NCBI GenBank assembly: GCA_934277375.1
Contig: CAKQTZ010000009.1
Coordinates: forward strand, 32,000 to 95,999
From: an uncultured Coprococcus sp.
GTDB lineage: Bacteria > Bacillota > Clostridia > Lachnospirales > Lachnospiraceae
Length of the DNA stretch: 64,000 bases
Direction: 5' to 3'
The notes beneath the pieces were generated by a model that was not told the DNA's origin, did no database searches, and saw only the letters and a program-made list of their open reading frames with translations. Within the stretch, counting starts at the first letter, position 1, and the number at the start of each line of letters is the position of its first letter. This document shows, one piece after another, positions 53,070 to 61,978 of the stretch. The position numbers and the translations under genes were made by a program.

Positions 53070-54137
53070 CTATCTTGTCGAGCCTGTAACAGAGTCTCCT
53101 CTTCTCTCAGGCTTTCTGTGCTGAGGAGCCGATCCGCTTCGCTGTGATGCAGCACCATTTCTCTGAGGCGCTGAACCATTTTTCTGTGAAGCCGGCTTTC
53201 TCTGAGCTGGTCTCTGTGGATTCTGCTGAGTTTTTACCGCCTTCTTTGGTCCGCTGGTGATCTTAGGAACAGCTTTTACATAGTAATAATATTCATCATC
53301 TTCAAACTGTGTATTCTCAACGCTTGAATAATCCACCACAGTTTTGAAGAACTGTGCCACTACAGCCACCAGAATTGCAATTATACATCCAAGCAATGCA
53401 CCTGCAAGTGATATCTCAATATCCATAGACAATGTTCCTACCAGGAAAAGTATAAGCTCTACGACTCCGCCTGTGACTATTGCCACATACCATGAATATG
53501 CAAATGACATTCTGTAAATGATATACGTCAGCACTATAACAACGGCAAATACGATTATCGTGATAAGAAGTGTCTTATCCTGAACAAGATGTTCAAATAT
53601 GTACTTATAACCTTCCACTATCTTATCCGATGGTGTGGTATCACTCAGTTTAACATAATCGCCAGTATACTTCATAAAGAAATAAAAGATACATCCAAAA
53701 GCCGCCGGTATCATGCCTGCAGCCCCAAGCAGCATGCCAGCCAGTATCGGCATGAAAAACTGGAACTTTATAATATAGAAAAAAGGCATGAACATGATAA
53801 CCCATGATGCTTTAGGGAAAAATCTTATATATACGCAATACATAATTATGAATATGACAATAAATGATATTCCGAGCTCCATGCTTGCGCTTGCAACCTG
53901 CATGCACGCATATATACCGCCGATCGCAAGTGTAAGTGATTCCGAAAGGAACGCACATACAAAAGCAGCAGCCAGCACCACCACAATACTGTTTATAGTG
54001 CTGTTATAACCTGTCAGATGTGATATTGACCAGAACATCACCAGCGCAAGCACAAACTTGCATACAGGTGATACAAACTTATCATACTTACTGCAGAAAT
54101 TCTTTATCCCGTTTCTAAACTCCAGAAGTGTCGCCAT
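53070..54137 (-). CDS. Polytopic membrane protein with low-complexity basic tail
   Basis: A 355-residue protein I do not recognise. About eight hydrophobic segments occupy residues 20-265 (for example FVLALVMFWSISHLTGY, FIVIFIIMYCVYIRFF, GMLLGAAGMIPAAFGCIFYFF, LITIIVFAVVIVLTYIIY, VELILFLVGTLSM). The last 70 residues are rich in Gln, Pro, Arg, Ser and Lys (QNPQRPAQRKPASQKNGSAPQ), likely a disordered cytosolic tail. The segment DDEYYYYVKAVPKITSGPKK links the two. It starts 2 nt after the previous gene and so is coupled to it. It lies next to cdaA but has its own transcription with 54140-54574; a role in envelope homeostasis is a guess. Confidence 0.6.
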   Translation of the reverse strand: MATLLEFRNGIKNFCSKYDKFVSPVCKFVLALVMFWSISHLTGYNSTINSIVVVLAAAFVCAFLSESLTLAIGGIYACMQVASASMELGISFIVIFIIMYCVYIRFFPKASWVIMFMPFFYIIKFQFFMPILAGMLLGAAGMIPAAFGCIFYFFMKYTGDYVKLSDTTPSDKIVEGYKYIFEHLVQDKTLLITIIVFAVVIVLTYIIYRMSFAYSWYVAIVTGGVVELILFLVGTLSMDIEISLAGALLGCIIAILVAVVAQFFKTVVDYSSVENTQFEDDEYYYYVKAVPKITSGPKKAVKTQQNPQRPAQRKPASQKNGSAPQRNGAASQRSGSAPQHRKPERRGDSVTGSTR

Positions 54138-54139
54138 AA

Positions 54140-54574
54140 TTAGTGAGTCCTCCTCTTCTTTTTATTAGCGGAACCTGCCGTTCCCTCTTCTCTCTCATAG
54201 AACTCGATCAACTTTTTCAGATCCTGATTATATCTGATCAGCTTTGGCTTAGCTCTCATGTATCTGTATGTGTACAGAGCCCATGCTATCAATGCAAATG
54301 CTATACACACAGCTCCATACCCGCCTACGAGTCTCCCGGCAAGCTTGAGATAATCAATCTCAGTGAGCTGCTCTACTATAGATGCCAAATTGTAATATAT
54401 GTATGCAACCGCAACTACAATAAAGAGAACCGTAGATGACACTATGGTCTTCAGACAGTTGAGCTTTACATAATCGCTCTGAAAATATCTTCCCTTTTCC
54501 AGATCCTCACGTCCAAGTGACTCCTTGTACATGGCTATTCTTGTCATCAATATGACTTTTTCTTCATTTAACAT
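54140..54574 (-). CDS. Small two-helix membrane protein, unknown
   Basis: A 144-residue protein with two transmembrane segments (TIVSSTVLFIVVAVAYIYYNL near 43-63; LVGGYGAVCIAFALIAWALYTYRY near 87-110) and charged ends, the last a Lys/Arg-rich tail. I do not recognise the family. It is the first gene of a pair with the next membrane protein. The ATG at 54574 has AGGAG about 14 nt upstream, a long spacer. The promoter at 54633-54661 lies just before it. Confidence 0.6.
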   Translation of the reverse strand: MLNEEKVILMTRIAMYKESLGREDLEKGRYFQSDYVKLNCLKTIVSSTVLFIVVAVAYIYYNLASIVEQLTEIDYLKLAGRLVGGYGAVCIAFALIAWALYTYRYMRAKPKLIRYNQDLKKLIEFYEREEGTAGSANKKKRRTH

Positions 54575-54632
54575 TGTTTGATCTCAATCTCCTTATATCA
54601 GTCAATTGCCATAAATGACCATAACTAGCAGT

Positions 54633-54661
54633 ATTATACCCCCCCTATTAGCAATGCGCAA
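54633..54661 (-). promoter_or_regulatory. Promoter of the two-membrane-protein operon
   Basis: Minus strand TTGCGC (54656-54661), 17 bp, TATAAT (54633-54638), full consensus at -10. The spacer carries a run of seven G residues, unusual in this AT-rich intergenic DNA. The leader to 54574 is about 50 nt. Confidence 0.7.
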
Positions 54662-54714
54662 GTTTTATATTACAATTTAATTACTATTAAGGTGACCCAC
54701 ATATACCGCAGTTG

Positions 54715-55419
54715 TCACCATGTGGCACCATTATAGAAAGTATATCCGTCCTTATATGACTCATACTCATCCATTTCCTGATTTCTCTGTTCGATACTGT
54801 CCCCCTGTATCTCCTTAAGTTTCTGCTTTATCTCATCACTTTTTTTGCTGGTCTCATCGTCCTGATCTTCATCTGTATCATTTCCATCTGACTGGTTCTT
54901 ATCGTCAGGCTGTTCCTGTGGCTGCGACTGCTGCCTGAGTGTCTCCTCAAACCGGTCAATCTCATCCTTTAATGTCTGGGCATCCTCACTGTGTCCTTCT
55001 GCATCGTCCATATGCGCACATCCATTCTCAGTCAACACCGTTTTGGCATCCTCCAGCCTCTCTATCACGCTGTCAAGTTCATCTGAAGTCACAGTATCAG
55101 GGTCTATCTGTTTTACTACTGAAAGTGCCAGATTTATTCTTATCTTACAATCTCTGTCTCCTCCCGGAGTTTTCTCCAGAGCTTCTCTGTAGCGCTGCTC
55201 TGCCCCTTCATAATCACCCTTCATATAATATTCATTTCCCATATTATAAGGATATATATATGGCTGGGTAAATCCGAGTAGAGCATTCACACTGCTGTGT
55301 CCATATCTGCCATCGGCACACCTTTTTATCTCATATTCATTTACCGCATAATTGACAGTCAGCATAGCCAGGACAAGTGCACTGACAATGCCAGCAGCCG
55401 CCACAATCTTTTTTAACAT
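54715..55419 (-). CDS. TPR-containing secreted or membrane-anchored protein (BatC-like)
   Basis: A 234-residue protein at the end of the MoxR/VWA operon. The N-terminus has a signal anchor (IVAAAGIVSALVLAMLTVNYAV), then one clear TPR (YNMGNEYYMKGDYEGAEQRYREALEKTPGG), and an acidic, Gln/Asp-rich disordered tail. Its position and form fit BatC of Bacteroidetes-type Bat operons, although the sequence is not close. Its role may be protein-protein bridging at the membrane. The ATG at 55419 follows GAGGTG and is 9 nt after the previous stop. Confidence 0.6.
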   Translation of the reverse strand: MLKKIVAAAGIVSALVLAMLTVNYAVNEYEIKRCADGRYGHSSVNALLGFTQPYIYPYNMGNEYYMKGDYEGAEQRYREALEKTPGGDRDCKIRINLALSVVKQIDPDTVTSDELDSVIERLEDAKTVLTENGCAHMDDAEGHSEDAQTLKDEIDRFEETLRQQSQPQEQPDDKNQSDGNDTDEDQDDETSKKSDEIKQKLKEIQGDSIEQRNQEMDEYESYKDGYTFYNGATW

Positions 55420-55428
55420 CGCTGCACC

Positions 55429-56391
55429 TCATCGTCTTTTACCAAGTGAGTATTTCCTCTTTATATCAAGCAGATCATATGACACGAGAATCATGAGCGC
55501 AAGAGCAAATATATAATATATATCTATATATCCCCTGCCACTTTTTATGTCAGAATCGCTTTTCGCTGTGGCCACCGCCCTGTCTATAACATCATCCAGT
55601 TTATCACCGTCATTCATGTTTATATATCCGATTCCCAGATCATCTGCTATATCATTCAAGTTGCCTTCATCTATACGCGAAACCGCCGGTTTATATGGAT
55701 AATCAGATGTATCCATAAGCAGTTCCTCCTGGTCATCATAATATGACCTGACATACATATTTCCTCCTGCTGCCGTTCCATATCCCATGACCGCACCGCC
55801 ATCAATATATTTTCCTGCCTCTGAGAATGATTCCAGGCTGTCATCATTGGTTATCTCGCCATCACTCACAAAAAATACCAGCACACTTCCATCTTTTTTC
55901 TCACTGGCTCTCTTTAACGTATCTGTCATCACATCAAGACAGACATTCATAGAGCTTCCCTTGGCATATATCGAGTCAATTGGAGACATAGAATCTATAA
56001 GTGTCCTCACATACTCTGAATTATCAGTATATGGTGACACCAAATTCGCATTATTGTTAAATGTGATCACTGCGAATTTTGCTCCATCCATCTTGTCAAC
56101 TACGCGCTCACAATCTTTCTTTACGGCTGTAAGTCTCTCCGTATCACCATCGTAATCCCTGGCCAGCATACTTATCGTGTCATCTATGACAAACAATACA
56201 TAAGTATCAAGCTTATGTACGTCTGTCCTGACTGAGTCACTTGGAACCATAATCCGCAGATTTATAACAAATATCAATAACACTATAAATATCTGTCTTA
56301 TGAACGCGACTTTACTTCGTCTCTTGAGAAACAGTATTCCCACACACAGTACGGCCATTATCCATACAGGTATTATCGGTTCAATTCTCAT
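55429..56391 (-). CDS. VWA-domain membrane protein, second (BatB-like)
   Basis: A 320-residue membrane protein. Two N-terminal helices (IIPVWIMAVLCVGILFL, FIRQIFIVLLIFVINLRIM), a VWA domain and a C-terminal helix (IYYIFALALMILVSYDLL). The MIDAS motif is IDDTISMLA, that is D-x-T-x-S rather than D-x-S-x-S, and SDGEITNDDSLE supplies the later loop. It may bind metal-dependent ligands. Start ATG at 56391 follows GGAGAGG; an upstream GTG gives four extra residues. It lies between the first VWA gene and the TPR gene in one operon. Confidence 0.78.
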   Translation of the reverse strand: MRIEPIIPVWIMAVLCVGILFLKRRSKVAFIRQIFIVLLIFVINLRIMVPSDSVRTDVHKLDTYVLFVIDDTISMLARDYDGDTERLTAVKKDCERVVDKMDGAKFAVITFNNNANLVSPYTDNSEYVRTLIDSMSPIDSIYAKGSSMNVCLDVMTDTLKRASEKKDGSVLVFFVSDGEITNDDSLESFSEAGKYIDGGAVMGYGTAAGGNMYVRSYYDDQEELLMDTSDYPYKPAVSRIDEGNLNDIADDLGIGYINMNDGDKLDDVIDRAVATAKSDSDIKSGRGYIDIYYIFALALMILVSYDLLDIKRKYSLGKRR

Positions 56392-56407
56392 AATCCTCTC
56401 CACTTTT

Positions 56408-57448
56408 CTATATTTTCAGCCATTTTGCCACGCCAAGTGTCAATATATATAGCATTATCAGCATGACAAATGGAGCTCCGAGCTCCGGATATTCAACATC
56501 AATACCGCTGACCTTTACCAGGCTCCGGCTCATTTTCTCTATCTCAGAAACAATGTCCTTAAATGATCCGGACTCCTCTTCGAGATAAAAGCTTCCCCCT
56601 GTCTTCTCCACCGCATCTTTCATGGAAGCCTTATTCTCATCTGTCATCTCCTTCGTTCCAATCCCATAAACCACGACATTGTTCTCAACACATAACTTGG
56701 CAGCCTCATCAAGAGTTGCAACCGGGTTGCCCTGTATATCATTGTCCGTCGAGAATATAATTACTCTTGTACGATCTCTGTCCGTCTCTGTATCTGAGAA
56801 ATCACAGGCAGCTGCTGCCAGTCCATCTCCTATCAGGGAACTTCCTCTTTCTTCATTTCCCACCAGCGTTCCTGAGGATATGTATGCCTCATAATACAGC
56901 CAGTCTGCATCTCCACCTGAAAAAATATCCCCTGTGCCATTACCGTTTCTGCTCTTTAGACATTTTGCTATCAGATCAAGCTGTTCCTTGACGTACTCAT
57001 AATCATCTGTAAGTGGAGTCAGCATAACCGGGCTTGTATTGAATAAAACGATTCCAAACCTCTCACCTTTCAGCTCGTCAACCGTGTTTTTAAGCTCATC
57101 CAGAAGATTCTCGTTCAGATAATCCACAGATGTCGATATATCTATGCAGAGCATTATATCTCTACAATATCTTTCATCCTGTATCCGCTCTTTGGTATAT
57201 GGCTTTGCCATCAACAAAACTATAGCTGCCACCATCAAAAGCATTCCCACAATAATCACACTAATACCAGCATTATATATCCTGTATTTTCTTTTATAGT
57301 ATTCATTATCCTCCCTGCACATAAGTCCGACAACCTTTTTGCCACCGGCATAACTTCGCTTTCCACGCTTAAGTAATATCACCGCTACTACCAGTGCTGC
57401 CCAGACCACCAGACCTGCTATGAGAACAAAATGATATTTTATTGCCAT
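56408..57448 (-). CDS. VWA-domain membrane protein, first (BatA-like)
   Basis: A 346-residue protein with two N-terminal transmembrane helices (YHFVLIAGLVVWAALVVAVILL, VIIVGMLLMVAAIVLLMAKP), a VWA domain and a C-terminal helix (PFVMLIMLYILTLGVAKWL). The MIDAS motif DISTSVD is intact, with ERGSSLIGDGLAAA and IIFSTDNDI as later metal-site loops. VWA domains here bind partners or substrates on the outer face. The gene overlaps the previous one by 10 nt. Start ATG at 57448 with AAGGAG 12 nt upstream. Confidence 0.82.
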   Translation of the reverse strand: MAIKYHFVLIAGLVVWAALVVAVILLKRGKRSYAGGKKVVGLMCREDNEYYKRKYRIYNAGISVIIVGMLLMVAAIVLLMAKPYTKERIQDERYCRDIMLCIDISTSVDYLNENLLDELKNTVDELKGERFGIVLFNTSPVMLTPLTDDYEYVKEQLDLIAKCLKSRNGNGTGDIFSGGDADWLYYEAYISSGTLVGNEERGSSLIGDGLAAAACDFSDTETDRDRTRVIIFSTDNDIQGNPVATLDEAAKLCVENNVVVYGIGTKEMTDENKASMKDAVEKTGGSFYLEEESGSFKDIVSEIEKMSRSLVKVSGIDVEYPELGAPFVMLIMLYILTLGVAKWLKI

Positions 57449-57909
57449 GTCTCTATCAAGCTCCTTGTCTTAGCAAGAGAACGTCTCACATCACCTTCGG
57501 AATGTCTTGAGAATTCCGGAGAGTAATACTCTGCCACCAGCTCATATAATGGTGGAATATTCAGGGCTGCGATCTCCTGCAATGTATAATTCTGAACTTT
57601 TATCCCCGTCACAGCGTGGACAAATCCACGTGAGCACCGGCTCATTCTCTGGTATGCATGCCTTATATCTATATTTTCCCCGTCGAACTCTTCCTGTATC
57701 TTCATCAGCTCACCAAGATATCTGCTTTTTATTCCCTGTATATCCAATGCAGGAATTTCTTTTATCTGTATTCTCTGTTTCTCACGTCTGGACTTCACAA
57801 TCTTCGTCACTACAAAATAGCAGATCACCGCAGCCAGAATACCTCCGGTCAAAATCACTGGCCAGACAGCATACGAAAATGAATCCTGCAGACTAACTGA
57901 ACTTTCCAT
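57439..57909 (-). CDS. Short single-pass membrane protein of the MoxR/VWA operon
   Basis: A 156-residue protein with one transmembrane helix near the N-terminus (YAVWPVILTGGILAAVICYFVV) followed by a basic cytosolic helix (KIVKSRREKQRIQIKEI) and an alpha-helical domain. This is the position where DUF4381-like genes occur in MoxR-DUF58-VWA operons; sequence similarity cannot be confirmed by eye. The ATG at 57909 has AGGAG at 7 nt; ATG at 57915 is too close to the site. It overlaps the next gene by 10 nt. Confidence 0.6.
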   Translation of the reverse strand: MESSVSLQDSFSYAVWPVILTGGILAAVICYFVVTKIVKSRREKQRIQIKEIPALDIQGIKSRYLGELMKIQEEFDGENIDIRHAYQRMSRCSRGFVHAVTGIKVQNYTLQEIAALNIPPLYELVAEYYSPEFSRHSEGDVRRSLAKTRSLIETWQ

Positions 57910-57937
57910 CAACATTCTCCTGTTTTTACTATATACT

Positions 57938-58840
57938 TCATCTCACAAGACTCTGGGTCCGATGCTTTTCCAGCAAAGCCACAATCTGTTCATCCATCCC
58001 GTCAGATGTTCCCATCACCGAGTATGACACTCCCATTTTTTTCAGTTTATTATCACACCGGCTTCTGAGCTTCTTTCTATAATCTTCCTCGATCTTTTCA
58101 AGCTTGCCGTCAGCAGTGAAAAAATCAGGAATATACACACCATCATCTATATCGAACACACTGCGTCCCATAACGCCCGCATCATCGATATTTATCAGAA
58201 TAACATCATGCAGAACCTTTAACTGTCTGACTACGGTATCAGGCAGTTCCATCACCCCATTGGAATCTGTAACTATCACTATGATCATTCTTCTCCGAAA
58301 GGATTTTGCTACAAATTCAAGCGCCTGCACTATAGATGTACGGTTCCCTTCCATCACGGCCCTGTGATAGCCCGCAAGTATGTTCTCCACATTCATAAGT
58401 CCTGTTTTAAATGGATAATGTCTGACCCCATTCTCCGCCATATACGTGGCACTTACATAATCACCATTCTCGCTGACCATATACGCAAGTGTTCCGGCCG
58501 CCAGGATCGCCACATCATACTTCTCCTGGATATCATTTGCATTTGCTCTCATACGCTTTGATGTGTCCATAACCAGCATGATATTGTGTTTCTTCTCAGC
58601 TATATACTCCCTCACCAGCATTTTCTGACTCCTTGCAGAAGCCTTCCAGTCAACATCCTTTATATCATCCCCGGGAACATACTCCCTCAGCTCATCAAAA
58701 TTCATGCTTCTTCCTTTGTAAATAGAATTGTATGAACCATCTATAATTCTTGATGTTGTCTTCGATGTATGTATTGTCTTATATCCTCTCATATTCCCCT
58801 TAATCCTGGGTATATATGTCATCTTCATATACTCATCCAC
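57938..58840 (-). CDS. DUF58 domain protein
   Basis: A 300-residue cytosolic protein with the DUF58 core motif SIYKGRSMNFDELREYVPGDDIKDVDWKASARSQKMLVREY, which always accompanies MoxR ATPases. After it a VWA-like fold follows (NIMLVMDTSKRMRAN, IVIVTDSNGVMELPDTV). It probably acts as a client or partner of the MoxR ATPase next to it. The start is GTG at 58840 after AGGA; ATG at 58828 is possible. It lies 21 nt downstream of moxR in the same operon. Confidence 0.85.
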   Translation of the reverse strand: MDEYMKMTYIPRIKGNMRGYKTIHTSKTTSRIIDGSYNSIYKGRSMNFDELREYVPGDDIKDVDWKASARSQKMLVREYIAEKKHNIMLVMDTSKRMRANANDIQEKYDVAILAAGTLAYMVSENGDYVSATYMAENGVRHYPFKTGLMNVENILAGYHRAVMEGNRTSIVQALEFVAKSFRRRMIIVIVTDSNGVMELPDTVVRQLKVLHDVILINIDDAGVMGRSVFDIDDGVYIPDFFTADGKLEKIEEDYRKKLRSRCDNKLKKMGVSYSVMGTSDGMDEQIVALLEKHRTQSLVR

Positions 58841-58861
58841 TTTCTAATTCCTATAGAATAT

Positions 58862-59851
58862 CTATGGAGTTCTCACCGCGCCGACTATCGCGTCTATTAT
58901 CGTCTCAATCTTCACATCATCCGCCACTGCAGCAAACGTAAGCATGATTCTATGGCGCAGTATAGAGTATCTGAGTGCCTTCACATCATCGGGAACACAG
59001 TATCTTCTTCCATTGATCAATGCCACAGCTTTGGCAACCTCCATAAATGCAATGGCCGCTCTTGTACTTGCCCCCATCGCAACATACTGTGCAAGTGCTG
59101 GGTCCATGAATTTGTCAGTATTTCTTGATGCTTGGACTATATCCACTATATATTTCTTTATTGAAGGGTCTACATATACTCTCCTGCACAGCTCCTGAAG
59201 ATATACCACATCTTCTACGCTGGCCACAGATGTATGTTCTGAAAATACATCGGATTCTATCCTGTTTAAAATCTCCAGTTCATCCGATGAATTTGGATAC
59301 GTCAATGTCTCCTTCAGAAGAAATCTGTCAAGCTGTGCCTCCGACAGCACATAGGTTCCTTCTGATTCTATCGGATTCTGTGTTGCAATGACCACAAACA
59401 CCTCCGGGAGTTTATATGTCTTTCCCCCTATGGTTATCTCTCTTTCCTGCATGGCCTCAAGCATAGCGCTCTGTGTTTTAGCACTTGAACGATTTATCTC
59501 ATCCAGTAAAACAAAATTTGAATACACAGGACCTATCTTGTCCTCAAAAGTATTTGTGGACATGTTATATATCTGGGTACCTATTATGTCGCTGGGTATA
59601 AGATCCGGCGTGCACTGTATTCTCGAAAATGTTCCATTGACCGACTCTGTCATAACCCTCGCCGCTGTTGTCTTCGCAAGTCCGGGAACAGACTCCAGCA
59701 GTACATGGCCATTGCTCATCATCGCGACCAGAAGGGAATATCCAAGATATGGCTGTCCCACAACTTTACTGTTGTAATAATTCAGCATCCGGTTGATTAT
59801 ACTGGTCGCCTTCTGCACTTCTTCGTTTGTTATATCTCTATTGTCCTTCAT
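58862..59851 (-). CDS. MoxR-family AAA ATPase
   Basis: A 329-residue AAA+ chaperone. The Walker A is degenerate compared with GxxGxGKT: VPGLAKTTAARVM, typical of this family, with the MoxR hallmark HVLLESVPGLAKT. Others: FSRIQCTPDLIPSDIIG, VLLDEINRSSAKTQSAMLEAMQEREITIGG, VIATQNPIESEGTYVLSEAQLDRF. MoxR proteins assemble or activate VWA-protein complexes, which agrees with the two VWA genes in the same operon. Start ATG with a weak GAGAG site. It is the first gene of the operon, after a gap that carries a promoter candidate. Confidence 0.93.
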   Translation of the reverse strand: MKDNRDITNEEVQKATSIINRMLNYYNSKVVGQPYLGYSLLVAMMSNGHVLLESVPGLAKTTAARVMTESVNGTFSRIQCTPDLIPSDIIGTQIYNMSTNTFEDKIGPVYSNFVLLDEINRSSAKTQSAMLEAMQEREITIGGKTYKLPEVFVVIATQNPIESEGTYVLSEAQLDRFLLKETLTYPNSSDELEILNRIESDVFSEHTSVASVEDVVYLQELCRRVYVDPSIKKYIVDIVQASRNTDKFMDPALAQYVAMGASTRAAIAFMEVAKAVALINGRRYCVPDDVKALRYSILRHRIMLTFAAVADDVKIETIIDAIVGAVRTP

Positions 59852-59901
59852 ATCAACTCTCTTTTCACTGTTATTTTTGTATCTCCCACCTGCGTTATAT
59901 A

Positions 59902-59930
59902 GAATATAACACTATTCTTTATAACTCAAA
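59902..59930 (-). promoter_or_regulatory. Candidate promoter of the MoxR operon
   Basis: Minus strand TTGAGT (59925-59930), 17 bp, TATTCT (59902-59907). The surrounding gap is very AT-rich so other choices exist. Leader to the moxR ATG about 45 nt. Confidence 0.4.
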
Positions 59931-59962
59931 TTAACAAATATGAAGTGATTTCAACTTTTTAT

Positions 59963-59994
59963 AAAAAAAAAGTGGTCAGGGGATACCTGACCAC
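59963..59994 (-). terminator. Terminator of the nhaC-type gene
   Basis: A 9-bp stem (GTGGTCAGG / CCTGACCAC, 59972-59994) with a 5-nt loop and then nine T on the minus strand. Very strong. Confidence 0.92.
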
Positions 59995-60100
59995 CATAAT
60001 GAGGGGAGAGAGGATTCAAATAAATGAAAACTCTACCCTCACATATTAACTTATGCATCTTCATAAGTCAACACTTTTTTTGTTTTATATTGGAATTATT

Positions 60101-61774
60101 TCATTCCTCCATATCAGCAACCCTTGTATTCGCATTCACATAACTTGCAGGATTCCTGCGCTTGATGACCCTGAGTACAAATATCAGAAGAACCATCATT
60201 GCAATGAATATCGGAAGCATGATAAACCACTTAACATGTAGATGATATGTAATCGGCCCAACTATCGCATATGCCACAAATGACATGATAGCTGCTGTTA
60301 TCGCATATGGAAGCTGTGTGGACACATGGTTTACATGGTTACACTGTGCTCCCGCTGAAGCCATGATAGTGGTATCTGATATAGGTGAGCAATGATCTCC
60401 ACATACCGCACCAGCCATACATGCTGATATAGCTATAATCATGAGTTCATTATTCTTGCCCTCAAATACTGCGCACACAATAGGGATAAGTATTCCAAAT
60501 GTTCCCCATGATGTTCCTGTTGCAAACGCCATGAGACATCCAACTATAAATATAACCGCAGGAAGGAAACTGAACAGACTTCCCGATGCCGATGTCATTG
60601 CTGTCTGTACGAAATCCTTTGCCCCCATCATATCGGTAGTTCCCTTGAGCGTCCATGCGAATGTAAGGATCAGTATAGCCGGTACCATTGCCTTGAAGCC
60701 CTCCGGTATAGCTTCCATACATTTGCCAAAATCCAGGACTCCTCTTATCACATACAGAAGAATTGTAATAAGCAGTCCGAACAAGCTTCCAATTGCAAGT
60801 CCAACAGATGCATCACTGTTTGAGAATGCCTCTACAAAGCTGGCACCGCTGAAAAATCCACCGGTGTAGATCATTCCTATAATACAGCAGATAACAAGAC
60901 ATATAATTGGTATGATCAGATCTATTACTTTACCATTGCTGTTGACCACATCTGTCTCCTCTGCTGTTACAGTCTTCTTGCCGTCCCCAATTGAGAGAAG
61001 GTCACCCTTCAGTGCATTCAGCTCATGCTTCTCCATGGAACCAAATTCAACCTTCATAATGATCATCGCGATCATCATTGCAAGTGTGAGGAATGAATAA
61101 TAGTTATATGGTATAGCCTTTATAAACAGACCAAATCCATCCTCACCCTTTACAAATCCACTGACCGCCGCAGCCCATGATGATACAGGTGCTATGATAC
61201 ATATAGGTGCTGCTGTTGCATCTATAACATATGCAAACTTTGCTCGTGATATTCTGTGCTTATCAGTAACCGGCTTCATAACACTGCCAACTGTAAGACA
61301 GTTAAAATAATCATCGATAAATATAAGCACACCCAAAAGTACTGTACATAGCTGTGCCCCCTGTCTTGTCTTAATATGGGTCGCCGCCCAGTCACCAAAT
61401 GCTTTTGAGCCTCCAGCCTTGTTCATAAGCGCTACTATAGTTCCCAGGATAACAAGGAATATAAGTATACCAACGTTGTAGGAATCTGAAAGCTGTGCAA
61501 TCAGTCCGTCCTGAAGTACATTCGATATACTTCCCGTAAAGCTGAATCCTGAGGCAAACACACTACCTATTACAATTCCTATAAAAAGTGAACTGTACAC
61601 CTCTTTTGTTATAAGTGCCAGTGTGATAGCCACAACCGATGGAACAAGTGCCCAAAAAGTTGCATAGGTTGATGGCGATGGAATCTTATCTACATATATA
61701 GACAGAATTCCGAGAACCGCAATAATGAGAATTACCACGGCGATAGCAATGAGATTTTTCTTGTTGCTCTTCAT
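60101..61774 (-). CDS. NhaC-family sodium/proton antiporter
   Basis: A 557-residue polytopic membrane protein with about 12 hydrophobic helices. Family motifs include FWALVPSVVAITLALITKEVYSSLFIGIVIG, IFIDDYFNCLTVGSVMKPVTDKHRISRAKFAYVIDATAAP, and AFATGTSWGTFGILIPIV, followed by CGDHCSPISDTTIMASAGA. These match NhaC/YqgC-type transporters that exchange Na+ (or organic acids) for H+. The aspartates in IDDYFN and GDHCSP lie in the expected translocation region. The ATG at 61774 follows GGGAGG. It is a single-gene unit with a terminator and a promoter region containing strong palindromes. Substrate not certain. Confidence 0.88.
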   Translation of the reverse strand: MKSNKKNLIAIAVVILIIAVLGILSIYVDKIPSPSTYATFWALVPSVVAITLALITKEVYSSLFIGIVIGSVFASGFSFTGSISNVLQDGLIAQLSDSYNVGILIFLVILGTIVALMNKAGGSKAFGDWAATHIKTRQGAQLCTVLLGVLIFIDDYFNCLTVGSVMKPVTDKHRISRAKFAYVIDATAAPICIIAPVSSWAAAVSGFVKGEDGFGLFIKAIPYNYYSFLTLAMMIAMIIMKVEFGSMEKHELNALKGDLLSIGDGKKTVTAEETDVVNSNGKVIDLIIPIICLVICCIIGMIYTGGFFSGASFVEAFSNSDASVGLAIGSLFGLLITILLYVIRGVLDFGKCMEAIPEGFKAMVPAILILTFAWTLKGTTDMMGAKDFVQTAMTSASGSLFSFLPAVIFIVGCLMAFATGTSWGTFGILIPIVCAVFEGKNNELMIIAISACMAGAVCGDHCSPISDTTIMASAGAQCNHVNHVSTQLPYAITAAIMSFVAYAIVGPITYHLHVKWFIMLPIFIAMMVLLIFVLRVIKRRNPASYVNANTRVADMEE

Positions 61775-61804
61775 CTTGATCCTCCCTGATCTTTTTTGTG
61801 TCGT

Positions 61805-61845
61805 ATTATAAGTGATAATCCAGCTGCGAGATAATGCATTATCAC
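61805..61845 (-). promoter_or_regulatory. Promoter region of nhaC with nested palindromes
   Basis: Minus strand -10 TATAAT (61805-61810). No good -35 is present, but an inverted repeat GTGATAAT-N18-ATTATCAC (61812-61845) covers the -35 region and contains a perfect 14-bp palindrome GATAATGCATTATC (61830-61843). A weak -35 with a palindrome there suggests an activator- or repressor-controlled promoter. Confidence 0.5.
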
Positions 61846-61927
61846 TTCATATAAATAAAGTTATATCATATAATCATGTCTTTTGAACAGTAGAAATAAG
61901 TTATTTATTGTTTTTCAGTCAAAAACA

Positions 61928-61959
61928 GTCAAAATTTATTATACATATGTGATTATGAC
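61928..61959. promoter_or_regulatory. Inverted repeat upstream of ncRNA copy A
   Basis: GTCAAAAT-N16-ATTATGAC, 7 of 8 positions paired, ending 19 nt before the -35 box of copy A. The same 32-bp element lies at the same distance before copy B. Confidence 0.55.
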
Positions 61960-61978
61960 GGAAAACAGTCAAATCCTA

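Noticed and set aside
54691..54719. GGTGAC / GTCACC hairpin as terminator of the TPR gene at the end of the MoxR operon
   Set aside because: The 6-bp stem has a large loop, overlaps the stop codon and lacks a U tract; too weak to list.
61775..61930. Na+ or nhaA-type riboswitch in the nhaC leader
   Set aside because: The leader from the predicted start of transcription to the ATG is about 25 nt, too short; the structured RNAs are on the opposite strand.
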